Source: Pasteurella skyensis (GTDB lineage Bacteria > Pseudomonadota > Gammaproteobacteria > Enterobacterales > Pasteurellaceae). From it: a stretch of DNA of 64,000 nucleotides. A model generated the notes under the pieces. That model worked only from the letters and a program-made list of their open reading frames with translations, was not told the DNA's origin and searched no databases. Of the stretch, positions 29,680 to 37,547 are shown piece by piece. A program made the translations under genes and the position numbers. Positions within the stretch are counted from its first letter, which is position 1. Each line of letters opens with the position of its first letter. Location of the stretch: assembly GCF_013377295.1 (NCBI RefSeq), contig NZ_CP016180.1, forward strand, positions 1,550,001-1,614,000, in the 5' to 3' direction.

Positions 29680-30087
29680 ATGAAAAAAATATTATTAGTA
29701 ATACTTGGTATTTCTTTATCTATAAATAGTTTTGCCAGATCTTGTGATTCAAGTGAATATGATAAAGCTGAATATTTTGCAAGTTCATATGGTAAAAAAT
29801 TAGCCAATAAATATCCATTAGCAAAAGATATTAGAACAACACTACCTTCTTGTAGCTATAACAGCTATTCGGAAAGATTTAAAACTAAAGTAGAAATTTA
29901 TTGGACTGGTGGATTTAGTGGAGATAGTTACAATATTGATGGAGATTTAATATTTGATTCTGATGGTACAAATGGTCACTTCTCTTCAAGTTATAAAAAT
30001 CAAAATGTGAAAGATTTAGAATCTTGGGGTAAATTTATAGGTGTAGTAGGTGGTGCTATAGTTTTAGGGGCTGCATCAAGTCAGTAA
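29680..30087 (+). CDS. Small secreted protein (135 aa), unknown
   Basis: A signal peptide (MKKILLVILGISLSINSFA) precedes a mature part with two cysteines (RSCDSSEY and TLPSCSY). The middle is Tyr/Ser/Gly-rich and beta-like (KVEIYWTGGFSGDSYNIDGD), and the C-terminus is a hydrophobic Gly/Ala segment (FIGVVGGAIVLGAASS). GAGAGG precedes the start. Location is probably periplasmic or outer surface. I do not recognise the family. A broken copy of its first 15 codons recurs at 30136-30181. Confidence 0.65.
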   Translation: MKKILLVILGISLSINSFARSCDSSEYDKAEYFASSYGKKLANKYPLAKDIRTTLPSCSYNSYSERFKTKVEIYWTGGFSGDSYNIDGDLIFDSDGTNGHFSSSYKNQNVKDLESWGKFIGVVGGAIVLGAASSQ

Positions 30088-30135
30088 TATATTTTTAATA
30101 TCCCCTTATTCTAACAATTATGAGGACAATACTGT

Positions 30136-30290
30136 AAAAATACTATTAGTAATACTTGGTATTTCTTTATCTATAAATAGTAAAAAATAATGCTGTTTTT
30201 GCTAATTATATTCTCTCAGTTTTGTTAGGAATAGTTTATCTGTTTTCAACCTCAATTCCATATCAAAATATACTAAATATAATATAAAGT
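30136..30290 (+). pseudogene. Decayed duplicate of the 5' end of the secreted-protein gene
   Basis: Bases 30136-30181 repeat 29685-29730 with one mismatch, that is, the signal-peptide codons for KILLVILGISLSINS. The start codon is lost and a stop follows at once. A frame one base off then encodes a short hydrophobic stretch (NAVFANYILSVLLGIVYLF) ending near 30286. This looks like a duplicated and frameshifted relic, possibly of a related small exported protein. Confidence 0.65.
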
Positions 30291-30353
30291 TTATTTTGGG
30301 GATAAGACTTGAAGATGTTTTTTTAAATTACGTTTAGCTAAGGAGCTTCAGCT

Positions 30354-30686
30354 ATGAATAATAAATTAAAAAATAATTGTATTATGTATGGATTATTTCT
30401 CCCTGGTACTGCATTCTCTGTAATATTAATGGCTTTACTTCCCTTAAAGTATCAGAAACCAATATTGGAAGTATATTCAAGTATTGCTATTTTATTTAAT
30501 CTTGATAGAAGTAATGGTGTGTCCTTTATACTAATAAATGCTTTTTTTGTTGGATTAGTTTGTTCATTACTTATATTTGTACTTCATGATGAAAATGACA
30601 ATAGCGATTCTGTGCCTCCTAAGCATTATGTTTCTGGTATGTTTTTTATATGGTGTATAATATTAGCAGCTTATTTATTAAGCTAA
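30354..30686 (+). CDS. Small membrane protein (110 aa), unknown
   Basis: Three hydrophobic segments are visible (MYGLFLPGTAFSVILMALL, VSFILINAFFVGLVCSLLIF, YVSGMFFIWCIILAAYLL) with a charged loop DENDNSDS between the last two. TAAGGAG lies 9 bases before the ATG, a convincing start. I do not recognise the family. It lies between the decayed relic and the toxin-antitoxin operon. Confidence 0.65.
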   Translation: MNNKLKNNCIMYGLFLPGTAFSVILMALLPLKYQKPILEVYSSIAILFNLDRSNGVSFILINAFFVGLVCSLLIFVLHDENDNSDSVPPKHYVSGMFFIWCIILAAYLLS

Positions 30687-30870
30687 CATTATATTAATAC
30701 CAAAGAATTTAAGCGTAAATTTATGGAGTATTCAGGGTAATAATAAAATGCAAAGCGGCTACATTTTGTCAGAAATTTACAAATGGTACATTTACTTCAT
30801 AACCATAACACCATTTAAAATAGATAAAGCTAATATGTATGGAAAATTAAATATTGTTTGTAAATAAAAA

Positions 30871-30917
30871 TTGATTTTTATTTCTATAGCACTACAATGT
30901 ATTACAAATTGTTACAT
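30871..30917 (+). promoter_or_regulatory. Toxin-antitoxin promoter and likely operator
   Basis: A sigma-70 promoter, TTGATT (30871-30876) and TACAAT (30893-30898), has a 16-bp spacer. ATGTA and TACAT arms (30897-30917) form an imperfect inverted repeat over the -10 and start region, fitting autorepression by the ribbon-helix-helix antitoxin. Confidence 0.5.
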
Positions 30918-30938
30918 TTTAATGCATCGGAGGATTCT

Positions 30939-31178
30939 ATGAGTTGTAGTGTTAGTGTAAGATTAGAAGACGATATCAAAAAGCGTCTTGATGAGATTGC
31001 AAAAATTCAGGATCGCACGCCCCACTCTTTGATGAAAAGAGCAATAGAGCGTTTTATTCAACAAGAAGACGCAGAGCGAGAATGGTTTAAGAGCCGTGTT
31101 AGAGCAATGGAAGAAGATAAAGCAAACAGAAATCTTGTGCCAATTGAAAAAGCCCTAGAAATGTTGAGAGCAGAATAA
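30939..31178 (+). CDS. Ribbon-helix-helix antitoxin (ParD/RelB-like)
   Basis: This 79-residue protein starts at ATG 30939 behind CGGAGG. The N-terminus MSCSVSVRLEDDIKKRLDEI is the DNA-binding beta strand and first helix of the ribbon-helix-helix fold; RTPHSLMKRAIERFI continues it. The C-terminal half is charged and likely wraps the toxin. It overlaps the toxin start by one base (TAATG), the usual coupled layout. It would neutralise the toxin and repress the operon. Confidence 0.88.
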   Translation: MSCSVSVRLEDDIKKRLDEIAKIQDRTPHSLMKRAIERFIQQEDAEREWFKSRVRAMEEDKANRNLVPIEKALEMLRAE

Positions 31179-31489
31179 TGCTAAAAGTTGAATTATCCCA
31201 ACAAGCATTGGATGATTTGTTGCGATTAAAACGTTATATTCTTGCTAATGGTGGTTATCAAACTACAGTTAATACTTTGGCTAATGCAGTTGAAGAGGCG
31301 TGGAGTTTATTAAGAGAAAATCCACAAATAGGCAGAGAATATGAATATGATAATTTCTACAGAGAACTTGTTATCACCGTTGGTAAGAAGCGAACTTGTA
31401 TTGCTTTATATAGATATTACCCACTTGAAAATTTAGTGGTAATTATTGCAATAAAAGATGGTAGAGAAGAAAAGTATCAAATATGCTGA
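31178..31489 (+). CDS. ParE/RelE-superfamily toxin
   Basis: A 103-residue protein with the fold pattern of ParE/RelE toxins: VELSQQALDDLLRLKRYI at the start, EEAWSLLRENPQIGREY in the middle, and YRYYPLENLVVIIAIKDGREEKYQ at the end. The target (gyrase for ParE, ribosome-bound mRNA for RelE) cannot be set from sequence alone, though pairing with a ribbon-helix-helix antitoxin favours the ParE side. The frame is intact, so the pair may be active. Confidence 0.85.
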   Translation: MLKVELSQQALDDLLRLKRYILANGGYQTTVNTLANAVEEAWSLLRENPQIGREYEYDNFYRELVITVGKKRTCIALYRYYPLENLVVIIAIKDGREEKYQIC

Positions 31490-31574
31490 TATAAGAAAAT
31501 TTTACCATTGATATAACCGCTTGTTTAAATTACTGATGCCTAAAAGACAATGTTAAGTGAAGAAGGAAAAATTT

Positions 31575-32186
31575 ATGAAACATAAAATATATGCAACATT
31601 TATAACTTGTTTAGCTCTTAGTTTTTTAACAGGTTGTGTTCAACAACCTAAAAAAACGATTGTTATTGATCCCGGTCACGGAGGAGCAGATGTTGGAGCA
31701 CAAAGTAAAACATCAAATGAAACAGAAAGTTCATTCGCTCTGAAACTTGCAGATAAAATTATAGAATTAAATAAAAATCAAAACCTTGAAATTATTTCAA
31801 CAAGAATCTTTGATCGTTTTATAGAACTTCAAGAACGAGTAGATAAAATCAATAAGATTAAACCTGATTTTGCGATTTCCTTACATGTTGGTTCGTATCC
31901 TGATAGGAGAAGAAATGGCATAGGAACTTATTATTCTAAAAAAAGTATTGTTGCCAAAAAGTCACAACAACTTTCACAAAAGATGTTGAACTGTTTAGGA
32001 AAAGGTAAATTAAAAAAAGATAGTAACGACTCTTTCGATGGAGCTGTTTTAAGAAAAACTAAATCACCAGCAATTCTAATAAATGTAGGTTTTTTCACAA
32101 ATCCACCAGACCGAGATTACTTAATATCTAAACAAGGTCAAGATGAATTGGCTAAATTAATTTATGGTTGTTTAAAAGAAATGTAA
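31575..32186 (+). CDS. Lipoprotein amidase_3 homologue lacking one catalytic glutamate
   Basis: This 203-residue N-acetylmuramoyl-L-alanine amidase-like protein starts at ATG 31575 (AAGGA upstream). Residues 1-20 are a lipoprotein signal with lipobox LTGC (C21). The zinc-binding set is visible as DPGHGG (H35), E51 and SLH (H104). The conserved PxxLxExGF motif reads PAILINVGFF, so the catalytic glutamate is asparagine (N170). It is therefore probably inactive, altered, or a peptidoglycan binder. No close amidase partner (EnvC/NlpD) is near. It lies directly upstream of fbpBC. Confidence 0.8.
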   Translation: MKHKIYATFITCLALSFLTGCVQQPKKTIVIDPGHGGADVGAQSKTSNETESSFALKLADKIIELNKNQNLEIISTRIFDRFIELQERVDKINKIKPDFAISLHVGSYPDRRRNGIGTYYSKKSIVAKKSQQLSQKMLNCLGKGKLKKDSNDSFDGAVLRKTKSPAILINVGFFTNPPDRDYLISKQGQDELAKLIYGCLKEM

Positions 32187-32207
32187 TTTCTGTAGATACT
32201 TACTATC

Positions 32208-32225
32208 TAAGATAATATTATCTTA
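32208..32225. promoter_or_regulatory. Fur-like palindrome upstream of fbpBC
   Basis: TAAGATAATATTATCTTA is a perfect 18-bp palindrome made of GATAAT/ATTATC half-sites without the usual one-base spacer. It could give fbpBC its own iron control, or it could be an AT-rich coincidence; no clear promoter accompanies it. Confidence 0.35.
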
Positions 32226-32360
32226 AAAAGACTTAATTATTATTTGCTTCAGCTAAAAAAATAGTGGAATATATTTTTTACTACAATAATGATAGAATAA
32301 AATTGAAGTTCGGAAGATTGAATTTGCTCCATACTCAATTTTATCAATAATTTATCTATA

Positions 32361-32391
32361 TGTGAGAGCTAGGTTATATCTAGATCTCACA
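32361..32391 (+). terminator. Strong hairpin just before fbpB
   Basis: Arms TGTGAGAGCTAG (32361-32372) and CTAGATCTCACA (32380-32391) pair with one mismatch, followed by TAATTGTTTT. It lies 18 bp before the fbpB start. It could be a terminator for upstream transcripts, an attenuator, or an operator. Confidence 0.55.
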
Positions 32392-32409
32392 TAATTGTTT
32401 TAAAACACT

Positions 32410-34077
32410 ATGAAAAACCACCATTTTATTTGGAAATTTAGCGCCCTTCTTATTACCACAATGGTTCTGCTGCCTTTGCTTGCCATTGTTTATAATTCTT
32501 TTGATGGCGAAATCGATAATCTTATCCATTTATGGAATACCACACTAGGTATTTATGTGGTTAATTCTGGCTTATTAGTCCTTGGAACGGTAGGCTTTGC
32601 ACTCTTTTTTGCTCTTCCCTCTGCTTGGATTGTTTCTAGTTATCAATTTAAAGGTAAACAAAGTTTACAATGGCTTCTGTGTTTGCCTCTTGCTATTCCA
32701 GCGTATTTAAGTGCGTATATTTATACGGATTTATTAGATTATTCAGGTGAAATTCAAACCCTATTGCGAGATATTTTTGGTTGGCAAAATGCTCAGGATT
32801 ATTGGTTTCCACAAGCGAGAACAATGTATGGGGCGTGTTTTATTTTAGCCCTTGTGTTGTATCCTTATATTTTTTTAGTGGTACGAGTAGCACTGCTTGA
32901 GAAGTCTGAAAACTTATTACAAAGCGCTAAAATTTTAGGGGCAAAAAAATTACGTTTATTTACAAAAGTGACTTTTCCTCTTATTCGTTCAGCAATTGTG
33001 GTAGGAATAAGTTTAGTTGCAATGGAAACCTTAGGGGATTTTGGCACTGTTTCTTATTTTGCTGTTTCCACTTTAACCACCGCCATTTATGATTCTTGGT
33101 TAGGTTTTGGTGATTTTGGTACGGCAAGTCGTATTGCTGTTTTTATGTTATTTATTATTTTTTTACTGATTTCAGTAGAAAATTACAGTCGCCGTAAACA
33201 AAAAATTTATCAACGTGGTTATGAACAAAAAGTGCATCAAAAACAGTTGCGTGGTAAAGGGTTATTTTTTGCTTATTTATGGTGTGGTTCATTGCTAAGC
33301 CTTGCTTTTTTTATTCCTTTTGGACGTTTACTTTATTGGTCATTTCATTATTTTGAGCAGTCTTGGAACTCAGGCTTTTTAGAATTTGCAAAAAATAGTT
33401 TACAAGTATCCGCTATCGCTTCGATAATTGCGATTATATTGGCATTAATTTTACATTTTACTGCACGGTTTTCACAAAGAACCCCTGTTGAACAGAATTT
33501 ATCTCGATTATCATTACAAGTGTCCTCAATGGGCTATGCGATTTCTGGTACCGTCTTGGCGATAGGGTTATTATCGGTTTTAAATTTGGCGGATCATAAA
33601 TTACATTGGTTACTCAAATTATTCGATCTTCCGCCTGTTGGATTAATTTTTTCAGGTTCAATTTTTGCGTTAATTATTGCTTACGTTATTCGATTTTTAG
33701 CAATGGCAATTGGGAGTATCGATAACTCCCTGAGTAAGATTTCACCCTCTTTAGATATGGCAAGCCAAACAATGGGTAAAAATGGCATAAAAATGCTCAC
33801 AAAAGTGCATTTCCCCCTTATATCAAAAGGCATTATTACTGCAGGTTTAATGGTGTTTATTGAGTGTATGAAAGAGCTTAATGCTTCACTATTATTACGT
33901 CCTTTTAACTTTGAAACCCTTGCCACTTATTTGTTTAATTTAACTTCAACAGAGCAACTGGAAGAAGCAGCACTGTCTGCAGTAATTTTGGTCATTATTG
34001 GTATCATTCCCGTTATTTGGCTAACTCGTTCCCTTATTTCACAATCACAAAAAGAGCATCACAATGAAATTACTTGA
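32410..34077 (+). CDS. fbpB: Ferric iron ABC transporter permease FbpB
   Basis: A 555-residue inner-membrane protein with about 12 membrane helices in two fused permease halves. Each half has an ATPase-contacting EAA-type loop (SAKILGAKKLRLFTKVTFPL near residue 178, SQTMGKNGIKMLTKVHFPL near residue 455). It forms the channel for ferric iron delivered by FbpA. It overlaps fbpC by 14 bp. No strong ribosome site is seen and a hairpin lies immediately upstream. The separation from fbpA is unusual; in Haemophilus and Neisseria the three genes are contiguous. Confidence 0.92.
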   Translation: MKNHHFIWKFSALLITTMVLLPLLAIVYNSFDGEIDNLIHLWNTTLGIYVVNSGLLVLGTVGFALFFALPSAWIVSSYQFKGKQSLQWLLCLPLAIPAYLSAYIYTDLLDYSGEIQTLLRDIFGWQNAQDYWFPQARTMYGACFILALVLYPYIFLVVRVALLEKSENLLQSAKILGAKKLRLFTKVTFPLIRSAIVVGISLVAMETLGDFGTVSYFAVSTLTTAIYDSWLGFGDFGTASRIAVFMLFIIFLLISVENYSRRKQKIYQRGYEQKVHQKQLRGKGLFFAYLWCGSLLSLAFFIPFGRLLYWSFHYFEQSWNSGFLEFAKNSLQVSAIASIIAIILALILHFTARFSQRTPVEQNLSRLSLQVSSMGYAISGTVLAIGLLSVLNLADHKLHWLLKLFDLPPVGLIFSGSIFALIIAYVIRFLAMAIGSIDNSLSKISPSLDMASQTMGKNGIKMLTKVHFPLISKGIITAGLMVFIECMKELNASLLLRPFNFETLATYLFNLTSTEQLEEAALSAVILVIIGIIPVIWLTRSLISQSQKEHHNEIT

Positions 34078-35077
34078 TATTCAACAACTTAGCTATCAAT
34101 TTGGTACAACAGAAGTATTAAAAAACTTAGATTTACAAGTAAAAGAAAATGAAATTATTTGTTTACTTGGTGCGAGTGGCTGTGGAAAAACAACGCTTTT
34201 AAAAGCTATTGCAGGTTTACTGGAAATCAAGCAAGGCACTATTACTCTTGCCAATCAAAATTTGAATACTGTTGCAGTGGAAAATCGACAAATTGGCTTT
34301 ATTTTTCAAGATTATGCGCTTTTTCCACATTTAACGGTAGCTGAAAATATTCAATTTGGATTAAGCAAACTTTCCAAAAAAGAGCAACAATTTGCTACTG
34401 AGCGAGTGTTAGAAACTGTTAAATTACAAGGTTTTGAAAAACGTTATCCTTACGAGTTATCAGGCGGACAACAACAGCGAGTGGCGATTGCTCGCTCATT
34501 GGTTTGTAACCCTAAATTACTGTTACTTGATGAACCTTTTTCCAACATTGATACCCAAACTCGTTATGAGATGATTGATGAAATTAAAGCGATTTTAAAA
34601 AGTCAAAATGTCCCCGCTATTTTTGTGACTCACAGTAAAGAAGAGGCTTTTGCTTTTGCAGATCGTATTGCAATTATGGATCAAGGTAAAATTGTACAAT
34701 ATGAAACGCCAACAACCCTTTATAGTAAACCCCATAATAAATTTGTGGCGGATTTTTTAGGTGAAACGAATTATTTAGATTGTGAAGTGATAGATGAACA
34801 TCACTTAAATACCATTTTAGATAAACACTATTTTGATAAAATTAATTATTCAAAAGGAAAATATCAATGGCTTGTTCGTCCTGAACAAATCGCAATAAAT
34901 CTTAATTCTCAAAGCAAGGGGAAAGTGATTAAAAAATTATTTTTAGGACAACAATATCGCTATAATATTGCAATAAATGAATTATATCTTACCGCTTACC
35001 ATCGCCAAGATATTCCTATTGGAACGATGGTTGATGTTGGGGTTATTTGTGATGAGGTAGTGTTGTTGAACTTTTAA
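34064..35077 (+). CDS. fbpC: Ferric iron ABC transporter ATPase FbpC
   Basis: This 337-residue ATPase has Walker A LGASGCGKTT near residue 34, signature [15 protein letters not shown] near residue 132, Walker B LLLDEPFSNID, and the switch histidine in FVTHSKEEAFAFAD. A C-terminal TOBE-like regulatory domain runs from about residue 230. It powers FbpB. The frame overlaps fbpB, indicating coupling. A bidirectional terminator follows. Confidence 0.92.
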   Translation: MKLLDIQQLSYQFGTTEVLKNLDLQVKENEIICLLGASGCGKTTLLKAIAGLLEIKQGTITLANQNLNTVAVENRQIGFIFQDYALFPHLTVAENIQFGLSKLSKKEQQFATERVLETVKLQGFEKRYPYELSGGQQQRVAIARSLVCNPKLLLLDEPFSNIDTQTRYEMIDEIKAILKSQNVPAIFVTHSKEEAFAFADRIAIMDQGKIVQYETPTTLYSKPHNKFVADFLGETNYLDCEVIDEHHLNTILDKHYFDKINYSKGKYQWLVRPEQIAINLNSQSKGKVIKKLFLGQQYRYNIAINELYLTAYHRQDIPIGTMVDVGVICDEVVLLNF

Positions 35078-35093
35078 AGAAACAGTCTCAAAC

Positions 35094-35120
35094 AAAAGGG
35101 GAGTTTTATTTCCCCCTTTT
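35094..35120. terminator. Bidirectional terminator between fbpC and licD
   Basis: AAAAGGGG (35094-35101) pairs with CCCCTTTT (35113-35120) between two converging genes. Confidence 0.85.
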
Positions 35121-35138
35121 CCTTTGAATAGTAAAATA

Positions 35139-35942
35139 TTATTCTAAAATATAAACTTCCGTTGTATGATGAGGCTTCTGTTCTTCCTCTGGAGGAAGCG
35201 TCATATAATCGCCATAATACATTGTTAAATGTTCGTGATATCCTTTCATTACAGGGTATTTCTCACCCTCAAAGTCAACATAAACTACATCATCAAAATA
35301 GTTTTTCGGCATATAAGATTTTTTCCAACCACCATAATCAGATAACACTAAACCTATATGGTCAGCTTTTTCAATAGGATAGTTTTTTTGAAACAGAGTT
35401 AAATTTTCTGTCATTTTATTAAACAAATAATGGGATAAAGTTGAAAAGATCTTACCGCTTATAGATCCCTCTTTTGCTCTTTTCCATCTTTTTTTACAAG
35501 AAGAAAACCGTAATTTAAGGCGTCTGTGCTTTTTCATCATTTTATAAAGAATATCTGGATTATTTGGTACAGCATCATAAATGAAAATATCAATAAAAAT
35601 ACCTGATTTTCTACCTTTAGGATCAACTAAGAGGGTGTTTTCATCAAAAATTTTAGTCATTTCTCCACAAAATTGCCCCTCAATATCTTCCGCAAGAGAA
35701 ATACTATACTGTTTATGGTCATTTTGACTTTGCCAAATATTTACAAACTTTTGGTATTCATCACGACACATATAAACATCAATATCATCATCCCAAGGAA
35801 TAAAACCGCTATGACGAATTGCACCTATTAAAGTGCCACCACCTAAAGAGTAGACGATATTATTCTCTCTACAAATCATATCAAAATATTTCAATATATC
35901 TAATGCAATTAGTTGATGCTCTCTTAAATTAATTTTTTTCAT
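35139..35942 (-). CDS. licD: Phosphorylcholine transferase LicD
   Basis: A 267-residue LicD-family protein that transfers phosphocholine from CDP-choline to lipopolysaccharide sugars. The family core is clear near residues 30-60: IVYSLGGGTLIGAIRHSGFIPWDDDIDVYMCRDEY, a nucleotidyltransferase-fold metal site with the DDD run. It is the last gene of the lic operon and overlaps licC by 14 bp. The acceptor sugar is unknown; LicD variants differ in acceptor. No other LPS glycosyltransferase is nearby. Confidence 0.92.
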   Translation of the reverse strand: MKKINLREHQLIALDILKYFDMICRENNIVYSLGGGTLIGAIRHSGFIPWDDDIDVYMCRDEYQKFVNIWQSQNDHKQYSISLAEDIEGQFCGEMTKIFDENTLLVDPKGRKSGIFIDIFIYDAVPNNPDILYKMMKKHRRLKLRFSSCKKRWKRAKEGSISGKIFSTLSHYLFNKMTENLTLFQKNYPIEKADHIGLVLSDYGGWKKSYMPKNYFDDVVYVDFEGEKYPVMKGYHEHLTMYYGDYMTLPPEEEQKPHHTTEVYILE

Positions 35943-36636
35943 TCTTTTTTCCTACTAAATTATTCAAAATAAAATTATATTGAATTAAATTATCCATTTC
36001 ATATCCCTCTGATAACGGTATTTGCTCAGTAGTGACATTGAGTTCTTGAATTATTTCCATTGGAATATTATCCCAATAAAGTTTAGGGTTTAATAAGGTA
36101 TCTTTTTCAAGATAATTCATAAACTCGTCCTTTATTTTGTCACAATCAGGTTTTGCCCAATAAGAAATACCGAGTAAACTTGGTTCGCACTCGTTGGTTA
36201 CTTTAATTTGTCTCACCTTGTTTGATGATAATACTGGCACCCATTCTTTATCACTACTATTAGGGCGTTCTATTACAAAATAACAACTTTGCTCTCGTTG
36301 TTTTTTAAAGATATTTTTAAATAACACAACATCGGAATCGATCACATAGCTATTATTAAAATAATTCATTGCCTGATAAAAAGAGTAAATATTATTATAT
36401 TCACGGTATTTATCATTTTTTAACAAGTGGCAACCATATTTATCGGATAAATAACTAAATTGCTCTGCAAGATGTCCTGTAACAATATAAATATCCGTAA
36501 TTCCTGCTTCGTGTAGATATATAATCGTTCTTTCAATATTAGGAATACCATTGATAGGTAACAGTGCTTTATGTGTTTTTTGTGTAATATCTTTAAAGCG
36601 ACTGCCTAATCCTGCTGCTAATATAATCGCATTCAT
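35929..36636 (-). CDS. licC: CTP:phosphocholine cytidylyltransferase LicC
   Basis: This 235-residue sugar-nucleotidyltransferase-fold enzyme makes CDP-choline for LicD. The N-terminus MNAIILAAGLGSRFKDITQKTHKALLPINGIP holds the nucleotide loop and signature lysines, and YVIDSDVVLF near residue 100 is a metal-binding motif. It overlaps licB by 4 bp and licD by 14 bp, so the operon is tightly coupled. Confidence 0.92.
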   Translation of the reverse strand: MNAIILAAGLGSRFKDITQKTHKALLPINGIPNIERTIIYLHEAGITDIYIVTGHLAEQFSYLSDKYGCHLLKNDKYREYNNIYSFYQAMNYFNNSYVIDSDVVLFKNIFKKQREQSCYFVIERPNSSDKEWVPVLSSNKVRQIKVTNECEPSLLGISYWAKPDCDKIKDEFMNYLEKDTLLNPKLYWDNIPMEIIQELNVTTEQIPLSEGYEMDNLIQYNFILNNLVGKKNEKN

Positions 36637-37547
36637 AATTTTTCTCGCTTATCTTTGAGGGTAATAGTTGTACCTACAACAACTCCTATTGTGAGCAGTA
36701 CTATTGATATATTCATTTCTGTTCTTCCCAATATCACACTTAGTAACACAATCCAAAATCCATAAGTGATATTTAACATCATTGCTCTAATTGGTTTAAT
36801 CAAATAAATGGCTTGATAATAAAGCAAATAAGAGAGCATTGAAGAAGAAAATATAAGACCTAACAGAAAAACAAAATGAGACTCTGTAAAGGATTTAAAC
36901 AGTGTGGCGGTATCTAATTCAAAAAAGAACAACAAAAACAAATAACCTAAACTCGCCCCTAGCTGTCTAAAAAAATACACAACAGTAGAGGGTAAAAACT
37001 GCATTACATAAGATGAAAGCACAATCTCTGCTCCCCAACTTAATGCACTAATAAAGGCAAGCCCTACGCCGAATAATAAAATTTGTGAAGAACTCAAATC
37101 AAGGCTTAATAAAAGTGTGCAAAATATCGCTATACTAAAACCGATAATTCCCCACTTTGTCATACGCTCTTTTAAAAATAGAAAAGATAATAATGCCCCA
37201 AATACAGGATAAAGAGATGAAATAGGGGCTGCATAGCCCACACCAATATAACTGATTGCTTGTAAGTAGCAAAACATTCCAACTGGACCACCGATTAAAC
37301 CTGCAATTACTGCTAGTATACCTACTCGTTTATGCTTTATTAATTTATGATGTTGCGGTACTTTTTTATAGCAAAGTAACCCAGCAAATAATAAAGAACC
37401 ACTTTCAATCAAAAAAAGTAGTGATAATATAATCACTAAGGAAGTAACAAAGGGATAATCTTCATTTAATACTTCATATAGAATCCCGGTGACACCCCAG
37501 AGCAAGCCTGATAATAGACCGAATATATAACCGTGATATTTTACCAT
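36633..37547 (-). CDS. licB: Choline permease LicB
   Basis: A 304-residue EamA/DMT-superfamily transporter with about ten membrane helices, the usual size for LicB. It shows the family opening GLLSGLLWGVTGILYEVL and the second repeat GVGLAFISALSWGAEIVLSS. In the lic1 system it imports host choline. The substrate is inferred from its position between licA and licC. Confidence 0.9.
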   Translation of the reverse strand: MVKYHGYIFGLLSGLLWGVTGILYEVLNEDYPFVTSLVIILSLLFLIESGSLLFAGLLCYKKVPQHHKLIKHKRVGILAVIAGLIGGPVGMFCYLQAISYIGVGYAAPISSLYPVFGALLSFLFLKERMTKWGIIGFSIAIFCTLLLSLDLSSSQILLFGVGLAFISALSWGAEIVLSSYVMQFLPSTVVYFFRQLGASLGYLFLLFFFELDTATLFKSFTESHFVFLLGLIFSSSMLSYLLYYQAIYLIKPIRAMMLNITYGFWIVLLSVILGRTEMNISIVLLTIGVVVGTTITLKDKREKL

